A stretch of 64,000 nt of DNA from an uncultured Flavobacteriales bacterium. Its GTDB lineage: Bacteria; Bacteroidota; Bacteroidia; Flavobacteriales_D; Crocinitomicaceae. Within the stretch, counting starts at the first letter, position 1, and each line of letters begins with the position of its first letter. Shown here piece after piece: positions 27,333 through 37,748 of the stretch. The position numbers were made by a program, and so were the translations under genes. The notes beneath the pieces were generated by a model that saw only the letters and a program-made list of their open reading frames with translations, ran no database searches and was not told where the DNA came from. The stretch spans positions 858,435 to 922,434 of the forward strand of contig CALSTG010000001.1 in the NCBI GenBank assembly GCA_943789205.1. The letters run 5' to 3'.

Positions 27333-29183
27333 CTAATGTTCCTCTTCCCCTTCAGCTAAAGGTTCTATCTGAGAAATAAAATCTTCAGAGGCACCAGGCT
27401 TTGAATAGTCATATGGCCATCTGTGAACCGTCGGAAGGTCTCCAGGCCAATTACCGTGAATGTGTTCTACTGGTGTTGTCCATTCTAAAGTTGTAGATCT
27501 CCAAGGATTCTGGGGTGCTTTAGGACCTCTAAAAATACTATAGAAGAAGTTAAAAAGAAATAGAGCCTGCCCAATTGCAGCAAATATCGCAAAGAATGTA
27601 ACGATTACGTTAAGGTCCATCATCATATCCAATGCCCCTTGATCAAATTCTTCATACACAGAGTAGTTATAGTACCTTCTCGGCGCCCCTGCTAGGCCCA
27701 CAAAGTGCATAGGGAAGAACACACCATAAGCACCTATAATCGTAATCCAAAAATGAACGTATCCTAATCTCGTGTTCATCATTCTTCCAAACATTTTGGG
27801 GAACCAATGGTAAACACCACCGAACATACCAAAAACAGCAGACATTCCCATTACAATATGGAAGTGAGCTACTACAAAATAAGTATCATGAATGGCAATA
27901 TCTAAAGCCGAATCGGCCAAGATGATTCCGGTAACACCACCTGTAATGAAGGTTGAAACCAATCCTATAGCAAACATCATAGCTGGAGTTAAGACCAAAG
28001 AACCTTTCCATAAAGTTGTGAGGTAATTAAATACTTTCACGGCTGATGGAATTGCAATTAATAGGGTAGTAAATACGAATACAGAACCTAGAAATGGATT
28101 CATTCCAGTCACAAACATATGGTGACCCCACACTATAAAGGACAAGAACCCAATGGCCATTATAGAGCCAATCATTGCCTTATATCCAAAAATAGGCTTT
28201 CTAGAATTGGTCGCAATAATTTCTGAAGACAAACCAAGAGCTGGTAATAATACAATATATACCTCTGGGTGCCCTAGGAACCAAAATAAATGCTGATACA
28301 AAATAGGGGACCCTCCGTGGTTTGCCAACATTTCAGAACCAACAATAATGTCAGATAAGTAAAAGCTTGTCCCAGCCATTCTGTCCATCATAAGTAATAA
28401 GGCTGCTGATAGTAATACCGGGAACGAAAGAACTCCTAAAATAGCTGTTACAAAAAAGGCCCATATCGTTAGAGGCATTCTCGTCATTGTCATCCCTTTT
28501 GTTCTCAAATTCAATACAGTCACAATATAATTCAATGAACCTATAAGAGAAGAAGCGATAAATATGGTCATTGAAAACAGCCACAATGTCATTCCTAAAC
28601 CAGAACCTGAAACAGACTGTGGTAAAGCGGATAGTGGTGGATAAATTGTCCAACCAGCCATGGCAGGACCAGAACCATCCCAAACCCCTGGTAAAGAGGT
28701 AGTCGCATCCCCAATCTGTAAACCAAACACAGCGCCTTCATGAACAAACAAAGAGGCAAACATTAGCAAAGATGAGATAAAAAAGAACCAATAAGACAAC
28801 ATATTTAAAAACCCTGATGCCATATCCCTGGCTCCTAATTGCAAAGGAATAAGAATGTTGGAGAAAGTTCCTGATAGACCACCCGTTAAAAGGAAGAATA
28901 CCATAATAGTACCATGAAGCGTTACCAAGCCTAGGTACATATCTTCTTTCATTATTCCATTGGGAGCCCATGCATCCCCTAAGAATACATTTAAGATTGT
29001 TGATTCTTCACCTGGCCATGCCAATTGAATTCTAAACAATATGGACAACATCATGGCAACTAAGCCCATGAATACAGCAGTCATTAAAAACTGCTTTCCA
29101 ATCATTTTATGATCTTGACTAAAAATATACTTAGAAACAAAATGCTCCTCGTGGTGGTGTTCGTCGTGTGCTACTGATGACAT
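27333..29183 (-). CDS. coxA: Cytochrome c oxidase subunit I
   Basis: A 616-residue haem-copper oxidase core with 12 or more membrane helices. The A1-type glutamate and cross-linked tyrosine segment is present in FLGHPEVYIVLLP, the copper-B histidines in WGHHMF, and the haem a / a3 histidines in HDTYFVVAHFHIVMG, with a family C-terminus rich in His and Glu. It reduces oxygen to water and pumps protons. It is the last gene of the ActABCDEF-coxB-coxA run. Subunits III and IV are not next to it, so they are encoded elsewhere or absent. Confidence 0.96.
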   Translation of the reverse strand: MSSVAHDEHHHEEHFVSKYIFSQDHKMIGKQFLMTAVFMGLVAMMLSILFRIQLAWPGEESTILNVFLGDAWAPNGIMKEDMYLGLVTLHGTIMVFFLLTGGLSGTFSNILIPLQLGARDMASGFLNMLSYWFFFISSLLMFASLFVHEGAVFGLQIGDATTSLPGVWDGSGPAMAGWTIYPPLSALPQSVSGSGLGMTLWLFSMTIFIASSLIGSLNYIVTVLNLRTKGMTMTRMPLTIWAFFVTAILGVLSFPVLLSAALLLMMDRMAGTSFYLSDIIVGSEMLANHGGSPILYQHLFWFLGHPEVYIVLLPALGLSSEIIATNSRKPIFGYKAMIGSIMAIGFLSFIVWGHHMFVTGMNPFLGSVFVFTTLLIAIPSAVKVFNYLTTLWKGSLVLTPAMMFAIGLVSTFITGGVTGIILADSALDIAIHDTYFVVAHFHIVMGMSAVFGMFGGVYHWFPKMFGRMMNTRLGYVHFWITIIGAYGVFFPMHFVGLAGAPRRYYNYSVYEEFDQGALDMMMDLNVIVTFFAIFAAIGQALFLFNFFYSIFRGPKAPQNPWRSTTLEWTTPVEHIHGNWPGDLPTVHRWPYDYSKPGASEDFISQIEPLAEGEEEH

Positions 29184-29209
29184 CGTAGTGTTTTTTTTAG
29201 TTATAATTT

Positions 29210-30592
29210 CTATTTAGATACTGTTTCTGCTTCTTCTTTCGGAAAATATTGATCCTTGAAAGTAGCTGACTTCTTTGTGCTCATCCATGCCTTGTATTCA
29301 TTCTCTGGATATACAACAACTATCATTTTCATTTTGTAGTGTGCCCCTCCGCAAATCTTGTTACACATCAAAACGTAATTAAACTTAGCGTCCTCTTTTT
29401 TAACACGCATTTCTGCTGTAGTTATCGTAGGAGTAAACTTAAATCTTGTCGGCATTCCTGGGACGACATTCATTTGTGCCCTGAAGTGCGGGAAATAAGC
29501 CGAGTGAATAACATCTTTCGCTCTGAAAGAGAATTCATATTCTCTACCTTTACATAAGTATAGCGTGTCTTTCTGTACAATATCATTCAATGCGAATTTA
29601 TCAACATCCGCATTGTGATTTTGTTTCATTTGAACTAAACTTCTGTATAATCTTTCTTTTGTTGATAGCTCTTGCTCTAAATCACCTATGATCGATTGCG
29701 TTTCTGAATTTGGCTGATTTAATTTCACATCAACATGACCATGGGCTCCAGTATGCTCCGCATAAAGATGTTTAAACTGGTCTTCTGCGTCTACAAGATT
29801 GAATTCTGAAGATGCTATTTCAGTAACTAAATTCTCTAAATCTGACTTGTAATCTGAAGTTGCCATTAAGTTCCTGTATTCAGAGGATAAGTACTCAAAA
29901 TTCACCTGCTTTAATTTTTCTTCTACATTAGCAATCGCCTTCCCCATTTCTTGAACAGAAGAGTCTATTGTACTTGAAGTCATCAGTGCCAATTCATTGT
30001 TTCCAGTAGTTAATTTATAATCAAACTTTCCAAGCGTATTATCCTCACCACCATATCGCGCAATCCAAGCGAATTGGTAAGCAAATAATTCTACTTTTTC
30101 TGCTTCTTTTGATGGGCCTGAGGTCAAATCTGACCAAGATTTCAAACCAAGAATAATAATTACTGCTAAAACGACTGCTGGAACGATGGTCCAAATAAGT
30201 TCCAATTTATTATTGTGGGAATAGTAGGTCGCTTTGACTCCTGGCTTACGCACGTACTTGTAAGAGAAGTAAAACAATAAGAAGTTGGTAATGAAAAATA
30301 CCGCAATTATGATAACGAAGTTTACATTGAGTAACCAATCGGTTTCAACACCTTGCAATGAAGCAGGCTCACCACGTCCTGTCCATCCATATTTCAACAT
30401 CAAATAGATGAATCCTAAAAATTGAAACATCATGAAACCTAGCATTAGCTTGGCATTCAAGTTATTATCCCTGTTAGGTATTTCATGTTCACCTCTATTC
30501 TTAAGTTTATAGGTCAGCTCATATACTCTAACAAGCTGAGCAATTGCAATAACTCCGGTGATAAGGACTATAAGTATTATAATTTTTTCCAT
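29210..30592 (-). CDS. coxB: Cytochrome c oxidase subunit II with long helical insertion
   Basis: A 460-residue subunit II. It has a first helix (about 3-22), further membrane helices around 50-65, 90-110 and 132-152, and then the periplasmic cupredoxin. Copper-A ligands are in place: His363 (VIHSAYFP), then Cys410-x3-Cys414-x3-His418-x2-Met421. Between about residues 200 and 335, where phylum members as I recall them have only about 30 residues, there is a helical, probably coiled-coil insertion. It lies 26 bases before coxA and 21 bases after actF. It receives electrons from a cytochrome c, here probably a haem subunit of ActABCDEF. Confidence 0.94.
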   Translation of the reverse strand: MEKIIILIVLITGVIAIAQLVRVYELTYKLKNRGEHEIPNRDNNLNAKLMLGFMMFQFLGFIYLMLKYGWTGRGEPASLQGVETDWLLNVNFVIIIAVFFITNFLLFYFSYKYVRKPGVKATYYSHNNKLELIWTIVPAVVLAVIIILGLKSWSDLTSGPSKEAEKVELFAYQFAWIARYGGEDNTLGKFDYKLTTGNNELALMTSSTIDSSVQEMGKAIANVEEKLKQVNFEYLSSEYRNLMATSDYKSDLENLVTEIASSEFNLVDAEDQFKHLYAEHTGAHGHVDVKLNQPNSETQSIIGDLEQELSTKERLYRSLVQMKQNHNADVDKFALNDIVQKDTLYLCKGREYEFSFRAKDVIHSAYFPHFRAQMNVVPGMPTRFKFTPTITTAEMRVKKEDAKFNYVLMCNKICGGAHYKMKMIVVVYPENEYKAWMSTKKSATFKDQYFPKEEAETVSK

Positions 30593-30613
30593 TTTATCTA
30601 TCGACTTGTTTGG

Positions 30614-31801
30614 TTAAATTTCATGATGAATGCTCTCATCCAAAAATGGGTGATTGACAGGAGTCAAAGGAGCTTTGGTTAAATTTCTTAGTATTACTAG
30701 GATGAATATCCCTAATGCTGTTAATGCCATTCCAATTTCAAGTAATCCAATATGTGCAGCTGGACCTAAGGATCCTGCAGTTACCATAATATATACATCA
30801 AGCCAATGACCACCTAGAATAATCAGGCCAATGAAAGTTAAAATACCAGCATGTCTTTTGGCATCTCTTGACATTAAAATCAACATTGGGAAGGCAAAAT
30901 TGATAATAAACATGCCGAAATAAAGGAGTTTATAATTATCTATACGCATCTGGAAATAAGATACCTCCTCACCAATATTGGCATACCAAATCAACATAAA
31001 TTGGGAAAACCAAAGGTACGACCACAAGAAAGAGGTAGCAAAAGCCCACTTCCCAAGGTCATGGATATGAGAGTCATTCACCTTTTCTAGATACCCTAAT
31101 TTTTTAAGATATAGGGTTACCATTATAAGAACAACCATTGTGGTACACCACATTCCTGCGAAAGTGTACCATCCAAATAACGTTGAGAACCAATGAACAT
31201 CAATAGACATTAACCAGTCCCAAGAAGATGTTGAGCTAAATACAGCAAAGAAAACTAAGAATAAGGCGCCTTTCTTATAATTCATAAAGTGGAGTTCAGT
31301 TCCTCCAATTTTATCTTCTTCTAAAGATCTCTTTTTAAAGCCGCGAAGGAAGATAAAATAAACTGCAAAGTAAATAAGGGTTCGAATCCAAAAGAATACG
31401 GGATTAAGATAAGCTGTTTTACCTTGTATGATATCATCATGTGCAACAACCTCAGGATCCATCCATTGATAAACATGAGCACCGTCCATTAACGTGATGA
31501 TCAATAAAACAAGCCCCATTAAACCCATCCCATAAGGCAAGTAGCCAGCGACAGCCTCAATAATTCTCTTTACTGAAGCATACCAACCAGTTTCAGTCGC
31601 ATAAGCTAAAGCTAAAAAGAATAGGGCTCCTAAACCCATTGCAAAGAAGAAAAAGGTATCAATCAAACCGTTTGTCAAGAGACGTGTAGCGAAATGATGA
31701 CTATCCATACCTGTAACGACACCTATTAAGGTCAATACCAATCCAATACCTAATAGAAGGTAGATATTTCGTTTGGCTTTTTGTGTTATTTGAAATTCCA
31801 T
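30614..31801 (-). CDS. actF: Alternative complex III subunit ActF
   Basis: A 395-residue, about ten-helix membrane protein with 'WDWLMSIDVHWFSTLFGWYTFAG' and 'FSQFMLIWYANIGEEVSYF', typical of the ActF quinol:cytochrome c oxidoreductase subunit related to NrfD/ActC. With ActC it anchors the complex in the inner membrane and may take part in menaquinol oxidation or proton translocation. It follows actE by 21 bases. The call rests on these motifs and the fixed gene order. Confidence 0.93.
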   Translation of the reverse strand: MEFQITQKAKRNIYLLLGIGLVLTLIGVVTGMDSHHFATRLLTNGLIDTFFFFAMGLGALFFLALAYATETGWYASVKRIIEAVAGYLPYGMGLMGLVLLIITLMDGAHVYQWMDPEVVAHDDIIQGKTAYLNPVFFWIRTLIYFAVYFIFLRGFKKRSLEEDKIGGTELHFMNYKKGALFLVFFAVFSSTSSWDWLMSIDVHWFSTLFGWYTFAGMWCTTMVVLIMVTLYLKKLGYLEKVNDSHIHDLGKWAFATSFLWSYLWFSQFMLIWYANIGEEVSYFQMRIDNYKLLYFGMFIINFAFPMLILMSRDAKRHAGILTFIGLIILGGHWLDVYIMVTAGSLGPAAHIGLLEIGMALTALGIFILVILRNLTKAPLTPVNHPFLDESIHHEI

Positions 31802-31822
31802 TTATATAAAATTTTATTACTT

Positions 31823-32557
31823 CTACTCAGCAGTTTCTTGATTCGACTCTGTTTCTGCTACGTCCTCAAATTTGCCGTAACCCTCACGTTGAAATTGGCG
31901 CACGTAATGAACCAATGTCCAGATTTCTTTTTTATTCAACAGGGATCCATGAGCACCCATATAACCTTTCCCGTAATAAATACTGTGAAATATTTTCCCC
32001 TCAGAAAGCGTATCAAGGCTTTTATAGGCAGGGACAACACCAAGGTCACCATAAGCTCCACTTTGTATCATTGTTCCGTTACCATCCCCTTTTTCACCAT
32101 GACAATGCATGCACATAGAAGCATACAGCTGTTCGCCATTTTTAAGGATGTTAGCTGCATTTTCTGGAGTCATTGTAAGTGGATTGATCGTATCCAACCT
32201 AGCAGACTCATAACCGCTTTCGGATGCCAAATCCCAACCGAACAAACCATGACTTTCTTGCCATGCCGCTCCTGCTTTCCTTTTGTTTGGTAACATCATT
32301 TGAACATGAGCTGAATCGGTTCCTGTATATGGAATTGTATATTTAGGAGTCAACCTTGCAGATTGCTTTGTCTTTAATTCAGTATTCTCACGACCTCTTA
32401 TTTCGCCGTAATCAACATATGTCTCAATCGCCGGCGAACGATACATATCAGGCATATATTCCGTTCCAGGGCTATCTGGATCTGTAGTACAAGACGTAAT
32501 TAATGTTAAGAACATTAAAAACGACAGACCTGTATATAGATTAAATTTCTTCTTCAT
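31823..32557 (-). CDS. actE: Alternative complex III cytochrome c lipoprotein ActE
   Basis: A lipoprotein with one c-type haem. The open frame begins at 32575, but the ATG at 32557 gives a compact signal peptide (MKKKFNLYTGLSFLMFLTL) with lipobox ITSC, so I start there. The haem motif is CMHCHG, with an axial methionine candidate in KGYMGAHG and the last helix ending HYVRQFQ. ActE carries electrons to the oxidase. It lies 6 bases after actD and 21 before actF. Confidence 0.93.
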   Translation of the reverse strand: MKKKFNLYTGLSFLMFLTLITSCTTDPDSPGTEYMPDMYRSPAIETYVDYGEIRGRENTELKTKQSARLTPKYTIPYTGTDSAHVQMMLPNKRKAGAAWQESHGLFGWDLASESGYESARLDTINPLTMTPENAANILKNGEQLYASMCMHCHGEKGDGNGTMIQSGAYGDLGVVPAYKSLDTLSEGKIFHSIYYGKGYMGAHGSLLNKKEIWTLVHYVRQFQREGYGKFEDVAETESNQETAE

Positions 32558-32581
32558 TGTAAAAGCTTTTCTCAAATTTAC

Positions 32582-33112
32582 TTAAATGGTCTTTTTGTCA
32601 ATTTCAATAAAACCTGTGTCCTTTATCAACTTATCCAACTCTTTTTCTTCAATTGAGTTTTCAGCAGTTCTTATCTCCATAACAAATTTGTCATCAGTAG
32701 TTCTAGGGTCAGGATTCTGAGCTGGCATACCAGGTAGCGTTTTGTTTTTCAAAAGATAAGTAATGGCCATACCATGTGCAGCACACATTACTGTAAATTC
32801 AAATGAAATAGGAACAAAAGATAAAATATTCTCTAAATATGAGAAACTTGGTTTACCACCAATATTCATAGGCCAGTCTTCTATCATAAAGAATCTCATT
32901 CCGATTGTTGCAAGTGTTAGACCCGTTAGACCAAATAAAAAGGCCATAATGCCCAACCTAGTATTTTTCACACCAATAATTGGATCAATTCCGTGAATCG
33001 GGAAAGGAGAAAACGTATCCGCAATTTTAACGCCTTTAGAGACTAACTTTTTCGCGCCATCCTTCAACACCCCATCGTCGTCATACATTACATATATTAC
33101 TTTATCAGACAT
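32582..33112 (-). CDS. actD: Alternative complex III subunit ActD (DUF3341)
   Basis: A 176-residue DUF3341 protein with two membrane helices (about 52-72 and 100-125) and the characteristic 'FSPFPIHGID' and 'GKPSFSYLENILSFVPISFE' stretches. ActD is a small integral subunit that holds the complex together; it carries no cofactor. Eleven bases separate it from actC. Confidence 0.94.
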   Translation of the reverse strand: MSDKVIYVMYDDDGVLKDGAKKLVSKGVKIADTFSPFPIHGIDPIIGVKNTRLGIMAFLFGLTGLTLATIGMRFFMIEDWPMNIGGKPSFSYLENILSFVPISFEFTVMCAAHGMAITYLLKNKTLPGMPAQNPDPRTTDDKFVMEIRTAENSIEEKELDKLIKDTGFIEIDKKTI

Positions 33113-33123
33113 AGCTATCTTTC

Positions 33124-34512
33124 TTAATGGTTTTTATAATAATCAGGAGACTCTTTATAAGATTGTCCTGAACCTTTCAATATTGATTTAATTTCATTTA
33201 ATGCCAGTACTGGGAAAAATCTCGCAAATAGTAAAAAGAATACAAAGAATAATCCAATTGTACCGATATAAACACCTATATCAATTGGACTCGGGTAGTG
33301 CATACTCCAAGATGATGGAAGGTAATCTCTATGCAAAGAAGTCACGATAATTACATAACGCTCAAACCACATACCAATATTTACCACTATAGATATGAAA
33401 AACGTGAACAATAAACTTCTTCTAAGTTTTCTAAACCACATAAGCTGAGGTGAAACAACGTTGCATGTCATCATTGCCGCATAAGCCCACCAATAAGGAC
33501 CCGTAGCTCTGTTTATAAAAGCGTATGCTTCATATTCTACCCCTGAATACCAAGAGATGAATAGCTCTGTTATATAGGCAGTCCCTACTATAGAGCCTGT
33601 AACCATAATTACAATATTCATATATTCAACATGTTTTGTATGAATATATGCCTCAAGATTCATAGCCTTCCGCATAATTAAAAGAAGTGTTTGAACCATT
33701 GCAAATCCCGAGAATACAGCTCCTGCAACAAAGTAAGGTGGGAAAATTGTGGTGTGCCATCCTGGTATTACAGAGGTAGCAAAGTCAAATGATACAATAG
33801 AGTGAACAGAAAATACTAATGGCGTAGCTAATCCTGCGAGGACAAGTGAAACCAATTCAAAACGATTCCAGTGTTTTGCTCTTCCAGACCATCCAAATGC
33901 TAAAATTGAATACATCTTCTTTGAAATAGGCTTTCTAGCTCGATCACGAATTGTTGCAAAATCAGGAATCAAACCGATATACCAAAAGACAACAGAAACA
34001 GATAAGTATGTTGAAATAGCAAATACATCCCAAAGAAGTGGGGAGTTAAAGTTTACCCATAAAGAACCAAATTGGTTTGGAATCGGCATAACCCAATAAC
34101 CTACCCACAATCGACCCATGTGAATCAATGGAAATAAACCAGCCATAAAAACCGCAAAAATCGTCATTGCTTCTGCAGACCTGTTAATTGCCATACGCCA
34201 TTTCTGTCTAAATAGTAGAAGAACCGCTGAAATTAAAGTTCCCGCATGTCCAATTCCTACCCACCAAACAAAGTTTGTAATATCCCAAGCCCAACCAATA
34301 GTCTTATTCAATCCCCAAACACCTACACCAGTTCCAAGGAGGTATAAAATACATCCAATACCATATAGCCCTATGACCAATGCAATTCCAAATAGGACAT
34401 ACCACATTTTCGGTGCTTTATCTTCTATAGGCCTACATACGTCCTCAGTAATATCGTGATAGGACTTGTGACCAAGTATGAGGGGTTCTCTTATTGCAGC
34501 TTCCTTTTGCAT
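33124..34512 (-). CDS. actC: Alternative complex III subunit ActC (NrfD-like)
   Basis: A 462-residue, ten-helix membrane subunit of the NrfD/PsrC family. Segments such as FVWWVGIGHAGTLISAVL and FDFATSVIPGWHTTIFPPYF are typical of ActC. It binds menaquinol on the periplasmic side and passes its electrons to the iron-sulphur protein ActB. It lies 31 bases after actB and 11 before actD. Confidence 0.95.
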   Translation of the reverse strand: MQKEAAIREPLILGHKSYHDITEDVCRPIEDKAPKMWYVLFGIALVIGLYGIGCILYLLGTGVGVWGLNKTIGWAWDITNFVWWVGIGHAGTLISAVLLLFRQKWRMAINRSAEAMTIFAVFMAGLFPLIHMGRLWVGYWVMPIPNQFGSLWVNFNSPLLWDVFAISTYLSVSVVFWYIGLIPDFATIRDRARKPISKKMYSILAFGWSGRAKHWNRFELVSLVLAGLATPLVFSVHSIVSFDFATSVIPGWHTTIFPPYFVAGAVFSGFAMVQTLLLIMRKAMNLEAYIHTKHVEYMNIVIMVTGSIVGTAYITELFISWYSGVEYEAYAFINRATGPYWWAYAAMMTCNVVSPQLMWFRKLRRSLLFTFFISIVVNIGMWFERYVIIVTSLHRDYLPSSWSMHYPSPIDIGVYIGTIGLFFVFFLLFARFFPVLALNEIKSILKGSGQSYKESPDYYKNH

Positions 34513-34543
34513 ACGCTAGTTCTTAGTGTTATTTACAATTTGA

Positions 34544-37500
34544 TTAGTGATGTGCCTTTTTTTCTACTTGCAACTTTGCGAGTAAATCATTTTCTTCATT
34601 ACGAACCTTAACTTTATACCATACGTTGGGTTTTACACCAACTTCTTCTAATGCTTGATACGATCTTTTATCTTCAGAGCTCTTACGAACGTTTGACTGA
34701 ATGTCATTCCAGTCTCCTACTACAATTGCATTTGTTGGACAAACATCTGAACAAGCAGTTGCAAATTTTCCATCGGCCACAGGAACGCCTTCTTTCTTAG
34801 CTTCAAGTTTAGTTGATTGGATTCGTTGAACACAGAAAGAACATTTCTCCATGACACCACGAGTTCTGACCGTTACATCTGGGTTGAGTACCATTCTACC
34901 CAAGTCATCTTGTGCTGGATTGATCTCAGTAAATTTCTTGTAAGCTGGATAATTAAACCAGTTAAATCTTCTCACTTTGTAAGGACAGTTGTTTGCACAA
35001 TATCTTGTACCAATACACCTATTGTAAGTCATTTGATTAAGGCCTTCATTACTATGTGTTGTTGCAGCAACTGGACAAACTGTTTCACATGGAGCGTGAT
35101 TACAATGCTGACACATCATAGGCATGTGAACAACCTTAGGGTTCATAGAAGCAATTTCTGCTTCACTGTAAGAGAAGGTATCTTTATCTTTTCTTGTCCC
35201 AACCGCAGCTTCTTCATCACTTGCAAAATAACGGTCTATTCTTAACCAATGCATTTCACGACCTCTTCTCACTTCGTCTTTACCTACAACAGGAACGTTG
35301 TTCTCTGACTGACAAGCAACAAGACAATTAGAACATCCAATACAAGATGAAAGGTCAATAGTCATACCCCATCTATGACCTATGTTTTCTACAGGATGTG
35401 CATCCCATAAATCAAATTCTCCCACAGGCTTCTCCACATGGTTCGCATCTGCATCTAAGGTCTGTAAGGTGTGTGCAGGGTTGTAAGACTCTTTACCTTT
35501 AGAATCATAAATACCTTTAGTTGTCTCTCTAACAACTGAATGTCTACCCATTACGGTATGATGGATTTGCGTCGCAGCTATGATGTAGTCACCATCAACC
35601 TTAGTAATTTTAGCGGAATTCGCATAACTAAATTCCTTAGAAACTGCTGAGAGTAGTTTAAAAGCGTTTTCACCTATTGGTTTTGGATTTCCTTTTTCAT
35701 TTGTTACATGGCCACCATATTCTTTGGTTTGATAGGCTGCCTTTCCAATCTTTTCTCCGTTACCGCCTCTACCGTATCCTAAAGCCACACCAACGGTTCC
35801 AAGCGCTTGGCCGGGAGATGGATAAACAGGTAATGTATATTTAACACCATTCGCAGAGATGGCTGCCATAGACAAACCATTCTCTTGGTCAAATGTAGTA
35901 GCGTATCCTGCTTTTGACATTTCTGCAGGATTCATTGTTATGTAATTGTCCCAAGTCACTTTTGTAATTGGATCTGGTAGCTCATGAAGCCAAGGATTGT
36001 TGGCATGATCACCTGAACGAATTGCTGTTTTTTGATAAGCAACCACTTCTAATCCTTTATTAAATCTTGGTGTTTTAGAAATTGGTGCATTGTTGAACAC
36101 CAATGTTTCATCTATCGTTGGCATAGCAACATCGATACAACTATTATGAACCGCTAAATCAAAATCTCCTCCACTGATTTCGGAAAATATCTCTTTGATT
36201 TTATCATATGCAACAGTCGAACTTTTACCAGGTCTTAGGGTAGCACCAGACCAAACAAGGAACGACTCAATCGCTGACGCTGTGTTATGAATAGGAGTTA
36301 TCATTGGTTGCGCCAATGCATAATGTTTTGTTTTTGGATGAAAATCCGACCAAGACTCTAGAGCGTGATGGTCAGGCGCACCATATGTACACAATGAACT
36401 CGTTTCATCTGAATGAGAATTCATGGAGATGGTCGTCTTAACAGATTTTAATCCTTTTGCAAATACTGAACCATTTGGAAGTGAGTATACTGGATTAGAA
36501 TTGTAAAATAGAACAACATCTGGAGCACTGCCTTTAGACATCGTATCAACCAAATCCAACATCTTTGCATCTTCTGACTGGAAAAGGTTTAGCTCATTGT
36601 AAAGATCGATTGTAGTACCGTTAGCTCCCAGCTTATTATTGATTTCATTCACCAACTGTTGTAAGCCTGTGTTATTTGTACCACATACAACGAGAGATTC
36701 TTTTCCTGAATTTTTTAAAGATTTCACGGCTAATTCTGCCGTAGCTTTTAAAGCTTTTGGTAAAGCGGACGATGTACCATTCAACTTCGATAAAATGTAA
36801 TTCAAAACCGCCTCTTCTTCTGAAGGTTTTGTCATTGCACGATAATCGGCGTTTGAACCAGTTACACTCATAACTGTTTCAAATTGAAAATGCTTTGACA
36901 TCCATGCGCCATCAGGATTTCGAGTCTCACCATATTGGCTAGCGAATTCTGTTGGCATCAACCATGTACTTAAGAAGTCTGCTCCAACAGAAACTATTGT
37001 TTTAGCTTTTGAAAAGTCGTAGCTCGCTATCATTGACTTACCGTAATTCAGCTCGTTCGCACGACGAATAGCGGCATATGAAATTGGATCATATTGAATA
37101 TGCTCAAAATCACCATCAATAGAGGCCTTTAAATCATTTATAGAAGATAAGGCAGAAGGGCTAATTACAGTGTTTGAAACCAAAACTACTTTTTTAGCCG
37201 ATTTCATTGCATTTTTAATATCCTTATCTATGGTTGACCACTTAGATGGTTTTCCAGACTTTGTTGGACCCTGAAGTCTTTCACTATCATACAATCCTAA
37301 AACTGAAGCGATCACTTGAGGTGTAACCGAGCCGTTCGTAATACCGAAGTCTTTATTACCCTTAATAAATATAGGACGCGCTTCTCTAGTCTTAACTAGA
37401 ATACTTGCGTAAGAACTACCATCATAGTAAGTTGAAGCATACCAAGTCGGCATTCCGGGAACCACATTCTCAGGCTTCATCACATATGGAACTGCCTTAA

Positions 37501-37720
37501 TAACTGGCGCTTCACAAGCCGCAACTGTAGCCGCAGCAACTGAAAAACCAAGAAACTTTAGGAAGTCTCGTCTACCTGTGGAAGATTCGTTTAATTCGTC
37601 ATCAGCCAAAATACTTTCGAGGTTATTTTGTTCTGGAAATTCAACCGATTTAGATGCCTGAAATGATTGCGTCTCTTGAAGCTCATCAATTCCTTTCCAA
37701 TATTTATTTTTACTTGCCAT
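34544..37720 (-). CDS. actB: Alternative complex III iron-sulphur subunit ActB
   Basis: A 1058-residue fusion of a molybdopterin-oxidoreductase-like domain that has lost its cofactor and a C-terminal ferredoxin-type domain. A twin-arginine leader is present (GRRDFLKFLG at 49-58) with a cysteine at residue 69 fitting a lipobox, so it is Tat-exported and probably lipid-anchored. Four clusters can be placed: CIGCSNCLVAC, CQHCNHAPCETVCP, CIGTRYCANNCP, and CSFCVQRIQ with CSDVCPTNA. The N-terminus (KYWKGIDEL) is the family signature. It links ActC quinol oxidation to the haem subunit ActA. Confidence 0.96.
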   Translation of the reverse strand: MASKNKYWKGIDELQETQSFQASKSVEFPEQNNLESILADDELNESSTGRRDFLKFLGFSVAAATVAACEAPVIKAVPYVMKPENVVPGMPTWYASTYYDGSSYASILVKTREARPIFIKGNKDFGITNGSVTPQVIASVLGLYDSERLQGPTKSGKPSKWSTIDKDIKNAMKSAKKVVLVSNTVISPSALSSINDLKASIDGDFEHIQYDPISYAAIRRANELNYGKSMIASYDFSKAKTIVSVGADFLSTWLMPTEFASQYGETRNPDGAWMSKHFQFETVMSVTGSNADYRAMTKPSEEEAVLNYILSKLNGTSSALPKALKATAELAVKSLKNSGKESLVVCGTNNTGLQQLVNEINNKLGANGTTIDLYNELNLFQSEDAKMLDLVDTMSKGSAPDVVLFYNSNPVYSLPNGSVFAKGLKSVKTTISMNSHSDETSSLCTYGAPDHHALESWSDFHPKTKHYALAQPMITPIHNTASAIESFLVWSGATLRPGKSSTVAYDKIKEIFSEISGGDFDLAVHNSCIDVAMPTIDETLVFNNAPISKTPRFNKGLEVVAYQKTAIRSGDHANNPWLHELPDPITKVTWDNYITMNPAEMSKAGYATTFDQENGLSMAAISANGVKYTLPVYPSPGQALGTVGVALGYGRGGNGEKIGKAAYQTKEYGGHVTNEKGNPKPIGENAFKLLSAVSKEFSYANSAKITKVDGDYIIAATQIHHTVMGRHSVVRETTKGIYDSKGKESYNPAHTLQTLDADANHVEKPVGEFDLWDAHPVENIGHRWGMTIDLSSCIGCSNCLVACQSENNVPVVGKDEVRRGREMHWLRIDRYFASDEEAAVGTRKDKDTFSYSEAEIASMNPKVVHMPMMCQHCNHAPCETVCPVAATTHSNEGLNQMTYNRCIGTRYCANNCPYKVRRFNWFNYPAYKKFTEINPAQDDLGRMVLNPDVTVRTRGVMEKCSFCVQRIQSTKLEAKKEGVPVADGKFATACSDVCPTNAIVVGDWNDIQSNVRKSSEDKRSYQALEEVGVKPNVWYKVKVRNEENDLLAKLQVEKKAHH

Positions 37721-37748
37721 ACCGTATTCTTTCAGTAGTAAATTCTAT

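Noticed and set aside
34817..35245. 142-codon plus-strand open frame inside actB
   Set aside because: Antisense to the conserved iron-sulphur domain of ActB, whose cysteine motifs constrain that DNA.
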